Below, piece by piece: positions 63,403 through 64,000 of a stretch of 64,000 nt of DNA. Positions within the stretch are counted from its first letter, which is position 1, and each line of letters opens with the position of its first letter. The notes beneath the pieces were generated by a model. That model ran no database searches, was not told where the DNA came from, and saw only the letters and a list, made by a program, of their open reading frames with translations. The translations under genes and the position numbers were made by a program. The stretch comes from VYFG01 sp965203365. Lineage in GTDB: Bacteria > Pseudomonadota > Gammaproteobacteria > Arenicellales > Poriferihabitantaceae. The DNA lies in NCBI GenBank assembly GCA_965203365.1, contig OZ241878.1, positions 2,108,001-2,172,000 of the forward strand. The letters run 5' to 3'.

Positions 63403-64000
63403 GCACCATCCAAGCCGCCCTACTCGGATTCGGCCGCTGGGGACGAATTCTCCATGAAGCCTCACTGGCCGCCAGCCGGATACGGATCAGTCACGTGGTG
63501 ACCCGATCCCCCGGCAAGGTGCGGGAATACTGCACCGCACAGGATCTGCTGTTGAGCGACGACCTCGACTCCATTTTGAGGAACGACGAAGTGGATGCGG
63601 TCATCATCGCCACGCCCCACACGCAGCACTACTCGCAGCTATTGCAATGCGCCCACGCTGGCAAGCACGTTTACTGCGAAAAGCCGTTTACCTTGACCGG
63701 CCTCGAAGCCTTGAAGGCGCTGGACACCCTCGAATCACGTGGATGTGCGGTCGCCATTGGCCACAACCGGCGGTTCGCCCCCAATACGCTGGCATTGCAG
63801 GCTCTGCTGGCGGGTGGAGAACTGGGGGATCCGGTCCACATTGAAGGGGTGTTCAACGCCAATATGAAGGCGGCGAAGGGCCAGTGGCGCGACCATGTTG
63901 ACGAGAGTCCGGCCGGTGGAATGACCTCATTAGGTATCCACGCCCTGGATATGATGGTCCACCTGATGGGCAATGTCACCGACGTTCGGGCTACCAGTCG
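63399..64000 (+). CDS. Gfo/Idh/MocA-family oxidoreductase (partial, N-terminal)
   Basis: A frame starting at GTG 63399 (GTGA overlap with the previous stop) runs open to the window edge. It begins IQAALLGFGRWGRIL (dinucleotide-binding) and has the diagnostic CEKPFTLT motif, then AIGHNRRFAPN. Such enzymes oxidise sugars, inositols or reduce biliverdin and imines, using NAD(P). It continues the catabolic operon; the C-terminus lies outside. Confidence 0.88.
   Translation, partial: MSTIQAALLGFGRWGRILHEASLAASRIRISHVVTRSPGKVREYCTAQDLLLSDDLDSILRNDEVDAVIIATPHTQHYSQLLQCAHAGKHVYCEKPFTLTGLEALKALDTLESRGCAVAIGHNRRFAPNTLALQALLAGGELGDPVHIEGVFNANMKAAKGQWRDHVDESPAGGMTSLGIHALDMMVHLMGNVTDVRATS

Overview
The window is GC-rich bacterial DNA, except for an AT-rich first kilobase. 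It suggests an aerobic, heterotrophic pseudomonadote with a large catabolic repertoire. Supporting this are heterotetrameric sarcosine oxidase, a FixL/FixJ-like two-component system, the aerobic ThiO route to thiazole, three Rieske oxygenases, several solute-binding-protein ABC transporters, and many ATGA/GTGA overlaps between genes. Long poly-G tracts in front of predicted surface or secreted protein genes hint at life with a host, possibly a marine animal. That lifestyle, and any finer taxonomy, is inference.

Layout. 0-1 kb: AT-rich partial ParA-like gene and an unknown partner. 1.5-7.7 kb (minus): thiamin operon thiD-thiO-thiS-thiG-thiE followed by an HMP-precursor ABC transporter, behind a TPP riboswitch. 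8.3-14 kb: metal-dependent deacylase, HisC-like aminotransferase and split TPP-dependent 2-oxoacid decarboxylase (plus), facing an aldehyde dehydrogenase and a LysR regulator (minus). 14.1-17 kb: Rieske oxygenase and amidase. 17.3-21 kb: two convergent TbpB-like lipoproteins, each behind a nearly identical promoter/signal-peptide module with a long poly-G tract. 21.2-24.8 kb: polar amino-acid ABC transporter. 25.6-35.3 kb (minus): Rieske oxygenase, polyamine-type ABC transporter, twin unknown proteins, DUF1116 protein, amidase, ASCH protein. 35.5-39.5 kb: SDR, TauD-like dioxygenase and a two-component system.

39.7-45.3 kb is a decaying stretch. It holds a frameshifted M24 peptidase, remnants of IS4-, ISAzo13- and IS30-type transposases, intact TauE/SafE and EVE genes, and an RTX repeat protein whose promoter has a G15 tract between a perfect -35 and a near-perfect -10. 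45.4-50.7 kb: soxBDAG and acylphosphatase. 50.8-53 kb: a decayed D-2-hydroxyacid dehydrogenase and a three-subunit nitrile hydratase/thiocyanate hydrolase. 53-64 kb: a second degradative locus with a GMC oxidoreductase and small partner, GST, CMD protein, IPNS-like oxygenase and ABC permease (minus), then Rieske oxygenase, binding protein, creatininase-family hydrolase, M29-like protein, MetX-like hydrolase and the start of a Gfo/Idh/MocA dehydrogenase (plus).

The most unusual feature is a set of poly-G tracts (15, 19, 28 and 11 bases). Three lie in apparent promoter spacers of surface or secreted protein genes. Together with the inverted repeat around the lipoprotein pair, they look like a phase-variable surface system. 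The catabolic loci combine uptake, oxygenation, amide hydrolysis and chain shortening in ways I cannot match to a named pathway.
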